Below the pieces are notes generated by a model. It ran no database searches. It saw only the letters and a list, made by a program, of their open reading frames with translations, and was not told where the DNA came from. Positions 62,183-64,000 of a DNA stretch of 64,000 bases are shown here, piece after piece; the first letter of the stretch is position 1; each line of letters begins with the position of its first letter. Source of the stretch: Tissierella creatinini (GTDB taxonomy: Bacteria; Bacillota; Clostridia; Tissierellales; Tissierellaceae); NCBI GenBank assembly GCA_005046945.1, contig SUSS01000001.1, positions 62,001 through 126,000 on the forward strand, in the 5' to 3' direction. Made by a program: the position numbers and the translations under genes.

Positions 62183-62839
62183 ATGAAATTAAGATTGGAA
62201 GAATTAAATAAAGAGTTGAATAGTTTACAGCATTTTATTTCAAGGGAAGAGGGTAAGAGAGATAAATTAATCGAGAAATATGATGAAAATAGTATTAAAC
62301 TTAAATCTATAACAGCGGAACTTGAGCTTTTGGAGAAGGTTACTATTCTTTTTCAAAAGACATCAGAATACGCTAGACAACAGGCTAAGAGGCAAATAGA
62401 GACTCTTGTTACAAAATGTCTTCAATATGTATTTGAGTCTAATATCGAATTCGTTATCGAACTAGATGAGCTTAGAAATAAGGCGAATGCAGAGTTTTAT
62501 GTTGTAACAGATTCTGATGGAATTATAATTAAAACTAAACCTGAGTTATCAAGAGGGGGTGGAGTTGTAGATATAGTATCATTAGCCCTTAGAATAGCAT
62601 TCTTACAAATACATAAACCACAAATACAAGGTCCATTAATTTTAGATGAACCAGCAAAACATGTTAGTGAGGAGTACATTTTTAATGTAGGTGAGTTCCT
62701 TAAACAGACCTCTGAAATGTTTGGAAGGCAAATTGTTATGGTAACTCATAACAATCATTTAGCAGCCATTAGCAATAAATCATATAGAGTTGAATATCAC
62801 CAGAATATAAGTAAATGTACCCCTATAGATAATATATAA
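62183..62839 (+). CDS. Rad50/SbcC-like ATPase C-lobe
   Basis: 218 residues. A coiled coil at about 1-70 is followed by an ABC-ATPase C-lobe: signature LSRGGGVVDIVSLALR at 122-137, Walker B PLILDEPAKH at 151-160 with Asp155 and Glu156, and the H-loop MVTHNNH at 186-192. The signature has SRGGG where SbcC has SGGE or SGGQ. It has no Walker A of its own, so it can only work with the N-lobe protein encoded at 60484. Last gene of the cassette. No terminator was seen after it; the 230-base gap then holds the rny promoter. Confidence 0.84.
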   Translation: MKLRLEELNKELNSLQHFISREEGKRDKLIEKYDENSIKLKSITAELELLEKVTILFQKTSEYARQQAKRQIETLVTKCLQYVFESNIEFVIELDELRNKANAEFYVVTDSDGIIIKTKPELSRGGGVVDIVSLALRIAFLQIHKPQIQGPLILDEPAKHVSEEYIFNVGEFLKQTSEMFGRQIVMVTHNNHLAAISNKSYRVEYHQNISKCTPIDNI

Positions 62840-62913
62840 TTAAACACTAGTTGAACTAACAAAAACGTCTCATGTAAGTGTTCTCAATAGGAGTTTAAGG
62901 GTTTTACTTTAGC

Positions 62914-62942
62914 TTGACATAAGGTTATAAAAGTAATAAAAT
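62914..62942 (+). promoter_or_regulatory. Sigma-A promoter for rny
   Basis: TTGACA (62914-62919) and TAAAAT (62937-62942), spacer 17. It gives a leader of about 120 bases. Confidence 0.78.
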
Positions 62943-62980
62943 AAATGTATGTGTAACCATACAATATTAAGTAATTCAAT

Positions 62981-63002
62981 AGGCTAAAGATATCTTTGGC
63001 TT
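62981..63002 (+). promoter_or_regulatory. Hairpin in the rny leader
   Basis: AGGCTAAAGAT and ATCTTTGGCTT pair over 11 positions (two G-T pairs). A smaller hairpin, GTATG/CATAC, lies upstream at about 62947-62962. No T-run follows, so the role is not termination. The rest of 62840-63068 shows no gene. Confidence 0.5.
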
Positions 63003-63068
63003 GTCCTTTAATTAGAATGAGATGCACTATGGAACTTTGAAAATTTAATAAAACGGAGGTGTTTAGTT

Positions 63069-64000
63069 ATTGAACAAGTAATTTTTATAATTCTAGGCCT
63101 TATTATTGGAATTATCGCTGGTTATTTTGTTAGAAAACATATTAGCGAAGGGAAAATAAACAATGCTGAAGAGTTAGCAAAAAAGATTGAAGAAGAAGCT
63201 GAAAAAAATGGAGAAGCGCGTAAGAAAGAACTCTTACTAGAAGCAAAAGAAGAAATTCACAAGTCAAGAAATGAAGCTGAAAGAGAAATCAGAGAACGTA
63301 GAAATGAAGTTCAAAAGTTAGAAAGAAGGGTACTTCACAAAGAAGAAACTCTTGATAGGAAATCAGAATCTATCGAAAAGAAGGAAGAACAGTTAAATAA
63401 GAAGAATAAACTATTAGAAGAAAAAGAGGAATCCATAAATGAGCTCTATACACAACAAACCTTGGAGCTAGAAAGATTATCAGGGTTAACTTCAGAGCAA
63501 GCTAAGGAATTGTTATTAAATGATATTAAAAAGGAAATAACACATGAATCAGCAATAATGATTAAAGATATGGAATCTAAAGCTAAAGAAGAAGCAGAGA
63601 AAAAAGCTAGGGAGATAATAACTACTGCTATTCAAAGATGTGCTGCTGACCATGTAGCTGAAAGCACAGTAACAGTTGTCGCATTACCTAATGATGAAAT
63701 GAAGGGTAGAATAATTGGACGTGAAGGTAGAAATATTAGAACTTTAGAAACTCTAACGGGGATTGACTTAATTATAGATGATACTCCTGAAGCTGTAGTA
63801 TTATCAGGCTTTGACCCTATTCGTAGAGAAGTGGCTAGAATAGCATTAGAAAAGCTAATCGTTGATGGAAGAATTCACCCTGCTAGAATAGAGGAAATGG
63901 TTGAAAAGGCGAAAAAAGAAGTAGATAATATAATTCGCGAAGAAGGAGAACAAGCAGCCTTCGATACAGGCGTTCATGGACTTCACCCAGAAATAATAAA
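63069..64000 (+). CDS. rny: Ribonuclease Y (3' end outside window), unusual start
   Basis: Membrane-anchored endoribonuclease that starts bulk mRNA decay. The visible 310 residues have one membrane segment at about 4-20 ([17 protein letters not shown]), a long coiled coil (about 25-175), the KH domain with [19 protein letters not shown] near 209-227 and the start of the HD domain ([10 protein letters not shown]). The frame has no ATG, GTG or TTG between the ribosome binding site CGGAGGTG (63054-63061) and the membrane segment. ATT at 63069, nine bases after GGAGG, is the best start; TTG at 63070 is out of frame and meets a stop after three codons. Confidence 0.9.
   Translation, partial: MEQVIFIILGLIIGIIAGYFVRKHISEGKINNAEELAKKIEEEAEKNGEARKKELLLEAKEEIHKSRNEAEREIRERRNEVQKLERRVLHKEETLDRKSESIEKKEEQLNKKNKLLEEKEESINELYTQQTLELERLSGLTSEQAKELLLNDIKKEITHESAIMIKDMESKAKEEAEKKAREIITTAIQRCAADHVAESTVTVVALPNDEMKGRIIGREGRNIRTLETLTGIDLIIDDTPEAVVLSGFDPIRREVARIALEKLIVDGRIHPARIEEMVEKAKKEVDNIIREEGEQAAFDTGVHGLHPEII

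Noticed and set aside
60484-62839. Frameshift or sequence error splitting one sbcC gene into three
   Set aside because: Each of the three frames has its own start, and the 81-residue gene has a clean GGAGG site. The first frame ends with a complete Cys2His2 motif. Two independent errors would be needed. Comparison with relatives would settle it.
63070-63081. TTG at 63070 as the rny start
   Set aside because: It is out of frame with RNase Y and reads only three codons before TAA.

Overview
This is an AT-rich chromosomal window from a low-GC Gram-positive anaerobe of the Clostridia/Tissierellia type (Bacillota). The evidence is strong Shine-Dalgarno sites of the AGGAGG type, frequent TTG and GTG starts, a TPP riboswitch, CodY, RNase Y, RbgA, RnpM and TmcAL, and gene blocks in the same order as the Bacillus subtilis ylo/ylb/ylx/ylq/ymf core. 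YlbJ, a YlmC/YmxH-family protein, a PdaB/YlxY-type deacetylase and a good sigma-E-like promoter in front of ylbJ suggest a spore former. I cannot name the genus. No rRNA, tRNA, insertion sequence, prophage or CRISPR array was seen. Almost every gene is on the plus strand; only rpmB, ylbJ and tmcAL are on the minus strand.

Layout. 1-3,220: rsgA (5' end outside the window), rpe, a TPP riboswitch with thiT and thiN, a 56-residue membrane protein at the place where Bacillus has spoVM, and rpmB reversed. 3,350-9,070: asp23, fakA, recG, rsmD, coaD and a coiled-coil protein. 9,067-11,576: ylbJ and tmcAL reversed. 11,660-16,643: ackA, yceD, rpmF, plsX, rnc and a radical-SAM gene. 16,674-25,547: the SRP/ribosome block smc, ftsY, ylxM, ffh, rpsP, khpA, rimM, trmD, rplS. 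25,593-33,082: rbgA, rnhB, yraN, yifB, dprA, topA, codY. 33,135-39,715: rpsB, tsf, pyrH, frr, uppS, cdsA, rseP, ispG. 39,898-47,076: rimP, nusA, rnpM, infB, rbfA, nrnA, truB, ribF. 47,085-53,594: rpsO, pnp, ylxY, an M16 peptidase, dut, ylmC, tepA. 53,609-59,448: ftsK, rimO, pgsA, a short pncC-type cinA, recA. 59,498-62,839: a four-gene Mre11/Rad50-like cassette. 63,069 to the end: rny, cut by the window edge.

Most of the window is housekeeping: ribosomal proteins with their assembly and modification factors, translation initiation and recycling, SRP targeting, lipid and isoprenoid steps, and DNA repair. Several ribosomal-protein and translation genes have a consensus promoter and a structured leader (rpsO, rpsB, rimP-nusA), which fits feedback control. 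codY has a near-consensus CodY box upstream, and recA has a LexA (DinR) box at its predicted transcription start.

The part that departs most from the textbook order lies between recA and rny. There a metallophosphoesterase is followed, with overlapping or nearly touching reading frames, by a Rad50/SbcC-type ATPase split into three proteins. The first is an N-lobe with Walker A, about five tandem helical repeats of about 47 residues and a C-terminal Cys2His2 cluster. The second is an 81-residue coiled coil. The third is a C-lobe with the signature motif and Walker B. It looks like a split Mre11-Rad50 (SbcD-SbcC) machine next to the SOS-controlled recA gene. rny, which follows, has no ATG, GTG or TTG at a usable place; the best start is ATT.
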